This document shows positions 6,415 through 13,348 of a stretch of DNA of 14,040 nt, piece after piece. This stretch comes from Alkalibacterium iburiense. GTDB taxonomy: Bacteria; Bacillota; Bacilli; Lactobacillales; Carnobacteriaceae_A. The position numbers and the translations under genes were made by a program. Numbering within the stretch: position 1 is the first letter of the stretch; each line of letters begins with the position of its first letter. A model generated the notes under the pieces. That model was not told where the DNA came from, made no database searches, and was given only the letters and a program-made list of their open reading frames with translations. The stretch spans positions 1-14,040 of the forward strand of contig NZ_BAAACW010000045.1 in NCBI RefSeq assembly GCF_039521845.1, read 5' to 3'.

Positions 6415-7347
6415 TTAAAATCGTGGTGTCATTTCTCCGGTTTTCACTTTCTCTTGAATGGTATGCATGCGCTCAACCGAAAGATGATTTTTGCATAAAG
6501 ACTGGACTAAAGAATTGTTGTTAGAACAAACTAATACTGCTTCACTTGTGTCCTGGTGGAACTTTTTCTTTGGTATGTCCACATAATGTAAGTCCGTCCA
6601 TCCTTTTTCAACAACTTCATCATAGTTCCAAATACCTGCATCGATTTCTTTCTTGCGAATCGCATAAATCAATTGATTGGCCGGATAATCAACCAGTTCT
6701 ACATTTTTATTTTTTACTAATTCCTTAGTCATTAAGAAGTGATCAAGAGAATCTTTATCTATCCCAATCTTCATCCCCTCTTCAATGTGGTTTTTATCGT
6801 CTTCTGCAAATATTAAAATATGCTTGGTTAAATAAGTAGAGTGGTCAAAGGATAAAACAATCGAGATATTCCGACCGTTCTGGATTTCCTGTTCAGCTGC
6901 AAAGCGTGAAACAACGGCAAAATCATAAGTCCCTTTTTCAGTGGCCTCTATTCTTTCTTTTGATCCTCGAATATAAGCAAGATTTAATTTAATGTCTTCT
7001 TCTTTAAGCATTAAATACAAGCCAGTAGCCAGTCCCTCATATAATTTTGAATACGGCAGAGGCATCGTACCGACCATTTGCTCAGCATTGGCAAATCGCT
7101 GTAACTTTTTGTGGTCAATACTCATAATAAACGTTCCTAAATGCCCTCTGCTTCTTGTAGCAATGGCTTTTTCATTTTTTAAAAAAGTCAATGCGTTCTG
7201 AACCGTCCCTCTAGATAAGTGATACTTAGCTTGTAGTTCTGTCATAATTGGCATACGATCATTTTCCTTCAGCAGATACAGTTCTGAAGCAATTTTCTCA
7301 ATCGCAATGCCTTTCTTTTTATAAAAATCATTCACTATATTTTTCAT
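6415..7347 (-). CDS. yhfZ: YhfZ, GntR-like winged-helix regulator with a periplasmic-binding-protein-like domain
   Basis: Probable repressor of the yhf operon. Residues 15-75 form a winged helix: RMPIMTELQAKYHLSRGTVQ includes the turn and start of the recognition helix (about 44-57), and GHLGTFI (68-74) is the wing, as in GntR proteins. The rest (about 92-275) alternates strands and helices like a type 2 substrate-binding fold: MPLPYSKLYEGLATGL, YDFAVVSRFA, ILIFAEDD, YPANQLIYAIRKKEIDAGIW. It presumably senses the pathway's small molecule. The gene sits in mid-operon, so expression would be autoregulated. Two matching palindromes upstream of yhfU are the inferred operators. The start at 7347 overlaps the end of yhfS by 20 bases. 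An AGGA lies almost against this ATG, and a GTG four codons later (7335) has looser spacing, so the exact start is uncertain. Confidence 0.87.
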   Translation of the reverse strand: MKNIVNDFYKKKGIAIEKIASELYLLKENDRMPIMTELQAKYHLSRGTVQNALTFLKNEKAIATRSRGHLGTFIMSIDHKKLQRFANAEQMVGTMPLPYSKLYEGLATGLYLMLKEEDIKLNLAYIRGSKERIEATEKGTYDFAVVSRFAAEQEIQNGRNISIVLSFDHSTYLTKHILIFAEDDKNHIEEGMKIGIDKDSLDHFLMTKELVKNKNVELVDYPANQLIYAIRKKEIDAGIWNYDEVVEKGWTDLHYVDIPKKKFHQDTSEAVLVCSNNNSLVQSLCKNHLSVERMHTIQEKVKTGEMTPRF

Positions 7348-8452
7348 TCCTACTATTTGATTTTACTTGTTCGAGAGCTTCCTTAAGAATTCTCAAGACT
7401 GTTTCAGGACCTGATCGCATCGGATTCACCCGAATCATGCGGTCAGGCAGGGTCGAGTCATATTGCATAAAGGTATTGGAAACACGGTAAAACATCGGGG
7501 TTAATTCATATTTTGATTCTGCTCCAACGGGATGAGGTGCTGCTCCCAATTTTTCTGCTTTTGTTAAAACATGTTTTGCAATATTTTCATTAAATTCAAT
7601 TAATATAACTTTAGATTGAGCGTTGGCTATAAAGGCTTCTTTCACTCCATCCACTTCACCAGCATTCAATCGGTCACAGACTTCCTGACTAGTTTGAGCT
7701 GAAATAGCTAAAGCGACAGGTGCATAAGCTAAGCCTCTTAGCACATCAATTGCCTCATGACCTTGCACTTGTAGTCCCCCTGAATAGCTGTCTTCTCTAA
7801 GCGAGTCAATGTACTTGGTGGAACCAACTAGACAGCCTATTCCTTCAGGACCGAGCAATTTGAATAAAGAAAAAGTGGAAAGGCTACTTCCCATTTCTAC
7901 ACCAATTTCAGGAATTTTCATTACTGCATAATTATCGTCTGTGATAACAGGTAAGTTAGGTAGAGCCTTATTTAATATTTGTATAACTTCTTTGGCATCA
8001 TATGAATCAGACGGCTGTTGACGCGTTAACTGAACCAGAGCACCATCCACTTTGTTTTCCTCTAAAACTGAATTCAGATTCTTCACATTATTAAAATCTG
8101 CTTTTATGACTTTAATATTAAACATATTCAATGTGACTTGGGTGGTCGGATAGATAGGTGCATCATGGACGAGTAGCGTATGATTCGGTTTAATAGCACT
8201 ATAGATCGCGTATCTTAACGCAGTGGTGCCGGCTCCTCGGACCAATAATGCGTCTTCTGCTCCAAAGAAATCAGCCAGCACATGCTCTACTTTCTGCGTT
8301 GTTCTTGGCCTATTTAAACCAGGTACAACACCTAGATCTCCTCTTGTTAATATATCACTGCCATTGAAATACTTAGTTATGCTGTCTACTAGTTTAAATT
8401 GTTTTTGAGTAGCCTCTTCTAAACTAATGCTCGTAAGTGGCCAAGTTTTCAT
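7328..8452 (-). CDS. yhfS: YhfS, fold-type I PLP-dependent aminotransferase/lyase-like enzyme
   Basis: Cytosolic PLP enzyme related to the SelA/cysteine desulfurase branch of fold-type I. VRGAGTTALR (71-80) is the phosphate-binding loop after strand 1. TDDNYAVMKIPEIG (171-184) has the Asp expected to contact the PLP ring nitrogen. SLFKLLGPEGIGCLVG (195-210) holds the Schiff-base lysine, Lys198, in the 'K..GP.G.G' setting seen in SelA-like enzymes. MIRVNPMRSGPETVLRILKE lies near the C-terminus. Length is 374 residues, against about 361 for E. coli YhfS from memory. The reaction (transamination, beta-elimination or aldol cleavage) cannot be settled by reading. The ATG at 8452 has AGAAGAGGG upstream. 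It starts 12 bases after php and overlaps yhfZ by 20 bases. Confidence 0.87.
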   Translation of the reverse strand: MKTWPLTSISLEEATQKQFKLVDSITKYFNGSDILTRGDLGVVPGLNRPRTTQKVEHVLADFFGAEDALLVRGAGTTALRYAIYSAIKPNHTLLVHDAPIYPTTQVTLNMFNIKVIKADFNNVKNLNSVLEENKVDGALVQLTRQQPSDSYDAKEVIQILNKALPNLPVITDDNYAVMKIPEIGVEMGSSLSTFSLFKLLGPEGIGCLVGSTKYIDSLREDSYSGGLQVQGHEAIDVLRGLAYAPVALAISAQTSQEVCDRLNAGEVDGVKEAFIANAQSKVILIEFNENIAKHVLTKAEKLGAAPHPVGAESKYELTPMFYRVSNTFMQYDSTLPDRMIRVNPMRSGPETVLRILKEALEQVKSNSRNEKYSE

Positions 8453-8464
8453 ACTATCCCTCTT

Positions 8465-9337
8465 CTATTTAAAAAATCGTTTTGGATTATTTACTAACAT
8501 GTTTTGGATAAATGTTTCAGATACCCCATTCTCTTTCATCATAGGAACAAAAATATCGAGCAAATAGTCGTAGCCCATCCCATTGAAAGCTTTTAGATGT
8601 GAGCGACGTGTGATATCCATCGATAAGAAAACTTTTTCTACATACCCTTCTGATTCGATACGCTTAAGCATCTCGACTCTGGTCTTATCGGGCATATAGT
8701 TTTCCTTACCTACTGTATCAAACTCTACATAAACCCCTTCTCGCAATAAAGACAGAACATACTCTGCGTCACCTGTTAAGTCCACATGTCCAATGACTAC
8801 TTTTTTCAAATCAACGCCATGTGACTTAAAAAATGCCACTTGTTCTCTTCCATAGGTGCCGAGTGTGGCATGAGTCGTTATCGGTACGCCTGTTTTCTTA
8901 TGAGCTATGACAGCTGCTTCAAACACTTTCTTTTCTTTTTCAGTCATTTCATTTTTACTTGTTCCAATTTCTCCAATTAACTGGGCTTTGACACCAGAAT
9001 CATCTAAACCCACTGTAATATCTTCAACCATCACGTCTGCTAACTCATCCACTGATTTGCTTTCGATATAGTCGGGCAAAAATTTATCCTGATACCAGCC
9101 AGTAGATTGGACGATGTTTATCCCCGTCGCTTCTGCTACTTTTTTAACGTAAGAAGGGTTTCTTTTCATGCCTCTGACGGTAACGTCTATTATATTTCGG
9201 ACTCCTTTGTCATAAAGGTTTTTGAATTCTTCAATAGTTTCTTCAAACGTATTTAAATTAGTGTCTTCTGTTTTTTTGAGTGAAGACAGGTCGATTGTGG
9301 TGTGCTCGTGTGCATAAGTGATGCCATCGACTAACAT
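8465..9337 (-). CDS. php: Phosphotriesterase homology protein (Php/YhfV)
   Basis: Amidohydrolase-superfamily TIM-barrel hydrolase with a binuclear metal site. All expected ligands are present, each two positions earlier than in E. coli Php as I recall it: His10 and His12 (YAHEHTTIDL), Glu123 (GEIGTSK, bridging glutamate where bacterial phosphotriesterases have a carboxylated Lys), His156 (ITTHATLG), His184 (VIGHVDLTGD) and Asp241 (SMDITRRSHL). Length is 290, against 292 in E. coli as I recall it. Despite the name, E. coli Php is reported to lack ordinary phosphotriesterase activity, and relatives hydrolyse lactones or phospho-sugar lactones, so a lactonase or carboxyesterase role in the pathway is plausible but unproven. 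A strong AAGGAG site precedes the ATG at 9337. The 71-base gap after yhfT contains a hairpin. Confidence 0.92.
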   Translation of the reverse strand: MLVDGITYAHEHTTIDLSSLKKTEDTNLNTFEETIEEFKNLYDKGVRNIIDVTVRGMKRNPSYVKKVAEATGINIVQSTGWYQDKFLPDYIESKSVDELADVMVEDITVGLDDSGVKAQLIGEIGTSKNEMTEKEKKVFEAAVIAHKKTGVPITTHATLGTYGREQVAFFKSHGVDLKKVVIGHVDLTGDAEYVLSLLREGVYVEFDTVGKENYMPDKTRVEMLKRIESEGYVEKVFLSMDITRRSHLKAFNGMGYDYLLDIFVPMMKENGVSETFIQNMLVNNPKRFFK

Positions 9338-9371
9338 ATACTGACTCCTTCTTTCCTAATTGTATGAGTTA

Positions 9372-9398
9372 GAGGCTCGGAAAGAACTTCCAAGCCTC
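9372..9398 (-). other. Intercistronic hairpin between yhfT and php
   Basis: GAGGCTCGGAA (9372-9382) pairs with TTCCAAGCCTC (9388-9398) around a 5-base loop. The 11-bp stem has one position that is G-U on the minus-strand RNA. No U tract follows, so it is not a typical intrinsic terminator. It starts 10 bases past the yhfT stop codon and is the only sizeable structure inside the operon. It could protect or cap the yhfU-yhfT message or set the level of the downstream genes (inference). Confidence 0.55.
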
Positions 9399-9408
9399 AA
9401 TAGTTTAT

Positions 9409-10713
9409 TTAACCTGCAGGAGTCCATAAGCTTAAGACATATAAAATATTTACGATGATACCTAGTGCAATAGCTGCAACAGGTCCAACGGCCATATCAA
9501 CCAATGGTTTCTTAGCCGTTTTATTAAGCAGGTAAACACCGATGACCCAGAAGAATCCAATTCCTGGAGCGATTTGTTCACTTGCTAAGGCTCCTCCAAC
9601 CAGTAGGGCAACTTCCAGTACTCTGGACATCGCTGTACGAATATGATCGCCCATCTCTCTTACACCAGGGAATTTATCTAAGCCAGTTGCTGCTCCTCTT
9701 AGCAAAGTGATTTCCAGGAACATTACTAGCGCACCTAGAAGGAAAGCTACTATGGGATTACCTTGAAGCAAAATACCTACCGTAAAGACAAAGGTTGCAC
9801 CAGCAGGACTATATACACCTGTAACAATTGCTGTTGAGAATACTAGGGGAATAAAGCCGATCCCTCTCGCAAAGGCTGCTAAAGCTGCTTCGCCGAACTG
9901 TCCGCCTTCCATTAAACTTAAGGAAATAGGGTCACCCGCAATTAAGGTTAAGCTGGTTGCAGCGGCAACTAGGCCACCTGTAAGCGATAGTAATATAGTA
10001 TTTTTCTTAATCATTTTGACTCTTTCAGAAAAAATACTGACTAAGTCCTGATTGTCTGTCGTTTCATCGCCTTTAACTTTTATAGCGAAGAAAACCATGA
10101 ATGCCATACCGACTAAGAGTGTCATACCTTCAGCGCTTAATGTAAGGGAAGCGCCCCCTGGTAGTGTAAAGGTACCAAACTCTCTAACTAAGAATAAGAC
10201 CAAGACACTCAAGCCACCTGTTATAGCACCACGTTTAAAGCCATGTTGATAAGCTACAGCTACAGCAGGGAACACAGAGAAAGCTACAACAATTGGATTT
10301 CCGATCATACCCAAGTCATCTAAAAAGTTAACAGGAAGCAGCTCGAATATATCAACTATAAATTGCAGACCAAGTGTTAAGCCAACTCCCCATAAGGCAC
10401 CGAGTACACCAGCAATAATCAAACCTATTCGCGTGCTTGGTGTCCAAGTACCGATAATATCTGTCATTAACAACACACTGTGAATTAGCAGAATGCTTGC
10501 ACCAATAGAAATAGGAATACCAAAACCAACAACTAAACCGAAACTGATGGCAAAACTGGTAGCTGCTAACTCTTGCTTACTAATGGTCCCATCATGGTGA
10601 TACTCTGGCATGATGGGTCTTAACCCATCATTAAATACGGCAATACCTTTGTTAGTAAGCATGGCTGCCATGGCACCCAATGCCCCAATAACTATTAATT
10701 GGACTATATCCAT
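9409..10713 (-). CDS. yhfT: YhfT, polytopic inner-membrane protein (putative transporter)
   Basis: The 434-residue protein is hydrophobic almost throughout, with roughly 11-12 membrane helices separated by short loops. These include an early segment IVIGALGAMAAMLTNKGIAV, GFGIPISIGASILLIHSVLL, FPAVAVAYQHGFKRGAITGG, the conserved-looking GGQFGEAALAAFARGIGFIP, and PAGATFVFTVGILLQGNP. It belongs to the YhfT family, of which I know no characterised transport activity. The size equals my recollection of E. coli YhfT. Small-residue motifs in the membrane (GIGF, GNPI, GLDKFPGVREMGDH in a loop) suggest a substrate pathway, and import of the operon's substrate is the simplest role. The ATG at 10713 has AAAGGAG 9 bases upstream and follows yhfU by 22 bases. 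I found no PTS phosphorylation motif. Confidence 0.85.
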   Translation of the reverse strand: MDIVQLIVIGALGAMAAMLTNKGIAVFNDGLRPIMPEYHHDGTISKQELAATSFAISFGLVVGFGIPISIGASILLIHSVLLMTDIIGTWTPSTRIGLIIAGVLGALWGVGLTLGLQFIVDIFELLPVNFLDDLGMIGNPIVVAFSVFPAVAVAYQHGFKRGAITGGLSVLVLFLVREFGTFTLPGGASLTLSAEGMTLLVGMAFMVFFAIKVKGDETTDNQDLVSIFSERVKMIKKNTILLSLTGGLVAAATSLTLIAGDPISLSLMEGGQFGEAALAAFARGIGFIPLVFSTAIVTGVYSPAGATFVFTVGILLQGNPIVAFLLGALVMFLEITLLRGAATGLDKFPGVREMGDHIRTAMSRVLEVALLVGGALASEQIAPGIGFFWVIGVYLLNKTAKKPLVDMAVGPVAAIALGIIVNILYVLSLWTPAG

Positions 10714-10735
10714 TTAAATTAACTCCTTTTATTTA

Positions 10736-11104
10736 TTATTTTTCCTGATTCAATATTTCTTTGACTAATACGGGCACTATGGAATCTTTGTGTTGTGCTG
10801 TAAAACCGAATGCTTTTTTGCCAGACTGTACTTCTTTAATAATTTCTTCATCTGACTTGATGTTTCCTGGTGCAGAGACAGAAGCTGTGTTTTGACGGCC
10901 AAGTATCGCAATGGCCATAGCTAAGGCTCCGCCACCACCTGTATTACAAGCGCCGATATAATAATCTGCTTTCCCTTGTTTAATGGCATTTGCAGCAGCT
11001 AAGTCACTTTTAATTTCTACCTCGACCTGATCCCCGCCGATTTCTTCAATCATTTTTGCAATATCGGCTTTATCAATCTGTCCTCCAACAATAATTTTAA
11101 CCAT
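10736..11104 (-). CDS. yhfU: YhfU, small glycine-rich protein (DUF2620 family)
   Basis: First gene of the operon. The 122 residues start VKIIVGGQIDKADIAKMIEE, followed by an alternating alpha/beta pattern and the striking stretch GACNTGGGGALAMAIAILG (52-70). That stretch looks like an anion- or phosphate-binding loop followed by a helix. There is no signal peptide or membrane helix, so the protein is cytosolic. The constant pairing with yhfT (here 22 bases apart) suggests a partner of that membrane protein. The size would fit an EIIB-like subunit, but there is no N-terminal phosphorylatable Cys or His loop, and Cys53 lies mid-protein. Function unknown. The ATG at 11104 has a GAGGAG site 8-9 bases upstream and is directly preceded by the divergent regulatory region. 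Confidence 0.85.
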   Translation of the reverse strand: MVKIIVGGQIDKADIAKMIEEIGGDQVEVEIKSDLAAANAIKQGKADYYIGACNTGGGGALAMAIAILGRQNTASVSAPGNIKSDEEIIKEVQSGKKAFGFTAQHKDSIVPVLVKEILNQEK

Positions 11105-11135
11105 TTCAATCTCTCCTCTTTATTATCCTTCATTT

Positions 11136-11159
11136 CAATTTACAAATTATTGTAAATTG
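11136..11159. promoter_or_regulatory. Palindromic operator 1, upstream of yhfU
   Basis: A perfect inverted repeat: arms CAATTTACAA (11136-11145) and TTGTAAATTG (11150-11159) around ATTA. It covers the predicted -10 of the yhfU promoter and touches the -35 of the divergent promoter, so a bound protein would block both. The shared core with operator 2, AATTTACA-N6-TGTAAATT, marks it as a site for a dimeric regulator. YhfZ is the inferred binder. Confidence 0.7.
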
Positions 11160-11165
11160 ACTCAA
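11137..11165 (-). promoter_or_regulatory. Predicted promoter of the yhf operon
   Basis: On the minus strand TTGAGT (11165-11160) lies 17 bases upstream of TAAATT (11142-11137), leaving about 32 bases to the yhfU ATG. The -10 is a weak match and lies wholly inside operator 1. An alternative -10, TACAAT at 11153-11148, lacks a good -35. The assignment rests on spacing and on overlap with the operator. Confidence 0.4.
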
Positions 11166-11184
11166 CACTTAAAACAGCTATGAT
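11157..11184 (+). promoter_or_regulatory. Predicted promoter of the divergent amidase gene
   Basis: TTGACT (11157-11162) is followed after 16 bases by TATGAT (11179-11184), a good sigma-A type match. Transcription would start near 11191, leaving a leader of about 147 bases before the amidase ATG, with operator 2 inside it as a roadblock site. Its -35 shares bases with the opposing -35 in TTGACTCAA. The leader from 11235 to 11337 is AT-rich and shows no riboswitch-like structure that I can recognise. Confidence 0.5.
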
Positions 11185-11210
11185 TAGTAGTGTACTCACC
11201 CTTTCTATTA

Positions 11211-11234
11211 TAATTTACATAAATATGTAAATTA
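11211..11234. promoter_or_regulatory. Palindromic operator 2, in the amidase leader
   Basis: A perfect inverted repeat: arms TAATTTACAT (11211-11220) and ATGTAAATTA (11225-11234) around AAAT. It has the same core as operator 1 and its centre lies 75 bp away, near seven helical turns. It sits just downstream of the predicted plus-strand start site. A TATAAT (11209-11214) overlaps its left edge but has no convincing -35. Confidence 0.7.
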
Positions 11235-11337
11235 GCTAAAAATAAAACCGCTTTCTTACGTACAGTCTAATACTCTTATTTTATTTTTTCAAGCTTTATT
11301 TTAAAATTAATTTAATAATTGAAAGGAATCGATAAAA

Positions 11338-12357
11338 ATGAGTCCAGAATTCATTCGTGCTAAAGCAAAACAGTCTTTTATAGCTCTTAAAAATCCTTAT
11401 TCATCAGTTTATAGAGTTTTTCCGGAGGCCATTGATAAGATAAAAAAAGAGCCTTTTTCGTACATCGGTGTTAAAAATCGACCGGAAATTCCAGTAGATT
11501 TTCTTAAAGACTTAGAAGAAACTGGCCACTATGCCCTTCACACTCTTGATGTAAGTAGTATCGGTGGTCGGGCCATAGACACAAATTTAGTGAATCCTAT
11601 TAGTGGTCGTCCCATGACTGGATCATCCAGTGGAACAGCAATCAATGTATTACTTGGAATAAATGAAGTAGGAATTGGGACAGATGGCGGCGGGTCTGTT
11701 TTAGCTCCAGCAATGGCGCTCAATCTATTTAGCTTTATCTCTCCCTCTCTTTGCCAGTATCATACGGGGCAATTTGAAAAGCTATCTACGGATGGTCACA
11801 CATTTACTCCTTCAATTGGCTTTATAACTCGCTCCTTAAAAGAGCTCACTCAAATCATTCGAAAGACTCTACCATTTAAGAAAGATAAAATTTCAAACTG
11901 TTCTATTATCACTTTTGTGGAAGATGAAAAGACACATACTTTACCAGTAAGGCAAATTCAAAATAAAAGTGTAGATATATATGACTCAAGAGAAGCTTTG
12001 ATTTCTTTTGTAAAAGCCACTAATAATAAAGGTAATATTATACTAACTAAAGAAGGCCCTATTGATTTTGAGGGACTTGGAGATTCCGTTCTAGGTCATA
12101 TGGGAAAAAAAGCCAAAGATTATCAACGCAAAGGCAATAAAGGTCTAATACGAGTAGCCAATATGGCAAATGCAGCTGCTTTAACAGTGCCAACTAGTGA
12201 TTTTGCAACTGCATATGTCCTCATTGGAAAAGATACCCCTGAAGTTATCGAAAATATGCTCACCATTGCCCAACACCTGGCTGAGGATCCCGATTCTCTT
12301 TTAAGCAACTACTTTTCAAACTTTGATAACTATTTTACAGATGGATATGGATTATAA
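11338..12357 (+). CDS. Compact amidase-signature family protein, divergent from the yhf operon
   Basis: Member of the Ser-cisSer-Lys amidase signature family, which hydrolyses carboxamides. TGSSSGTAINVLLGINEVGI continues into GTDGGGSVLAPAM (residues 94-126), matching the family's GGSSGGS...GTDxGGSxRxPA block. By alignment the triad is Lys46 (YIGVKN, in place of 'VKDN'), cis-Ser Ser97 and nucleophile Ser120. At 339 residues it is much shorter than the usual 450-500: the N-terminal helices and the stretch between Lys and the Ser block are condensed. The Arg that normally follows the nucleophile (GSIR) is Leu, and GSSSGT replaces GGSSGG, so the active site is atypical. No signal peptide. An AAAGGA lies about 10 bases before the ATG. 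The shared operator region with yhfU suggests co-regulation with that operon. The substrate is unknown. Confidence 0.78.
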   Translation: MSPEFIRAKAKQSFIALKNPYSSVYRVFPEAIDKIKKEPFSYIGVKNRPEIPVDFLKDLEETGHYALHTLDVSSIGGRAIDTNLVNPISGRPMTGSSSGTAINVLLGINEVGIGTDGGGSVLAPAMALNLFSFISPSLCQYHTGQFEKLSTDGHTFTPSIGFITRSLKELTQIIRKTLPFKKDKISNCSIITFVEDEKTHTLPVRQIQNKSVDIYDSREALISFVKATNNKGNIILTKEGPIDFEGLGDSVLGHMGKKAKDYQRKGNKGLIRVANMANAAALTVPTSDFATAYVLIGKDTPEVIENMLTIAQHLAEDPDSLLSNYFSNFDNYFTDGYGL

Positions 12358-12429
12358 ATAACCTTAGTTCCTTGTCAAGATGATGCTGCTTATTCCAAAT
12401 GCTAAAGTTTTTCTTTATTTTTCACCGTC

Positions 12430-12458
12430 TAATAACTTATGCCTTTCTATGCTATAAT
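12430..12458 (+). promoter_or_regulatory. Promoter of the RpiR-family regulator gene (extended -10)
   Basis: TGCTATAAT (12450-12458) is a consensus extended -10, placing the start near 12465 and leaving about 40 bases to the ATG. The hexamer 17 bases upstream (TAATAA) is not a recognisable -35. No clear terminator for the amidase gene is visible between 12358 and 12430. CTTAG/CTAAAG arms before TTTTTC are weak. Confidence 0.55.
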
Positions 12459-12503
12459 TTAACTAAATAACTATCACGATGTCACTATTCAGGAGAGATA
12501 TGT

Positions 12504-13307
12504 ATGCAGGAGTTACGTTTATCCAATCGCATTGTTCAGAATGATGCCTTATTAACTGAAAAAGAAAAAACCATTGCTTCTTTTTTACTTGAACACCAAT
12601 CAGAAATTAAAGACTATACCATTACTACCATATCGAAAAAAACAAATACTTCCAATGCAACGGTGTCTCGTTTAATGACGAAACTAGGTTATTCCAGCTT
12701 CGGAGAATTTAAAGCGATGGTCACTAGAGAGGAGTCTGTGGAAGAAGCCGAATCGGATACAGTAAGTAAACTGACTCAGTATTATAAGCAAATCATTGAT
12801 TCCTCTCATGAGCTAATTGACTCCAAACAGTTAGCTACCTTTGTTCAAGCGATACAAGATGCGAGACAAGTCATGATTTGCGGGATAGGAAATTCAGGTT
12901 TGAGTGCGATGGAACTGAAATACCGCTTAACCCGTATGGGCATTTATGCGGATGCATTAACGGATCCTCACATGTCTTTAATGCGGACATCCCTATTAAA
13001 TCAAACGGATATGCTCATTGTGTTGTCCCATACTGGGCAAACAAAAGCGGTCTTGGATACGTGTCAATTGGCTAAAGAAAAAGGCATTCCTATTTATGCT
13101 GTCACAACCAACAACCATACGCCTTTAACAGACTTAGCTGATGTGATTTTATTTGCTTCAAAAAATTCTATCATAAGAGATGAAAAATTCATCAATAGTC
13201 AATTGGTCACCCACTTTGTACTAGATATTATTTGTTATAAACTATTAGAAAATAAAACATTGCTTGAAAATCGTCGTCAGACAGTCGAATTAGTGTTAAA
13301 TGATTAA
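12504..13307 (+). CDS. RpiR/MurR-family transcriptional regulator (HTH plus SIS domain)
   Basis: Cytosolic DNA-binding regulator that senses a phosphosugar. Residues 1-77 are the RpiR-type helix-turn-helix domain: LTEKEKTIASFLLEH, then TISKKTNTSNATVSRLMTKL (42-61) and GYSSFGEFK. Residues about 115-245 are a SIS domain, with ICGIGNSGLSAMELKYRLTR at 125-144 and the phosphosugar-contact segment VLSHTGQTKAVLD at 173-185. Length 267 is slightly short of the usual 280-290. The ATG at 12504 has AGGAGAG 6 bases upstream. It is convergent with nanE across a shared terminator. In Lactobacillales, RpiR regulators often sit beside N-acetylmannosamine or sialic acid genes, so control of that locus is likely by context. 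The DNA-binding site was not found. Confidence 0.9.
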   Translation: MQELRLSNRIVQNDALLTEKEKTIASFLLEHQSEIKDYTITTISKKTNTSNATVSRLMTKLGYSSFGEFKAMVTREESVEEAESDTVSKLTQYYKQIIDSSHELIDSKQLATFVQAIQDARQVMICGIGNSGLSAMELKYRLTRMGIYADALTDPHMSLMRTSLLNQTDMLIVLSHTGQTKAVLDTCQLAKEKGIPIYAVTTNNHTPLTDLADVILFASKNSIIRDEKFINSQLVTHFVLDIICYKLLENKTLLENRRQTVELVLND

Positions 13308-13343
13308 AAAGCGTGACTCCTCCAATTGAGGAATCACGCTTTT
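13307..13343. terminator. Bidirectional terminator between the RpiR regulator gene and nanE
   Basis: AAAAGCGTGA (13307-13316) pairs with TCACGCTTTT (13334-13343). After one C/A mismatch, TCCTC pairs with GAGGA around a 5-base loop (13323-13327). The A run on one side and the T run on the other make it usable on both strands, as expected for convergent genes. The left arm begins within the regulator's TAA. Confidence 0.88.
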
Positions 13344-13348
13344 CTCGT

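Noticed and set aside
9372..9398. Intrinsic terminator ending transcription after yhfT
   Set aside because: The stem is good, but on the minus strand it is followed by TAACTCATAC rather than a T run, and php follows with a strong ribosome binding site.
11235..11337. Possible riboswitch in the long amidase leader
   Set aside because: AT-rich, with no conserved aptamer pattern, no strong nested stems and no terminator hairpin before the ATG.
12358..12430. Terminator for the amidase gene
   Set aside because: Only a 5-6 bp interrupted stem (CTTAG/CTAAAG) before TTTTTC, too weak to call.
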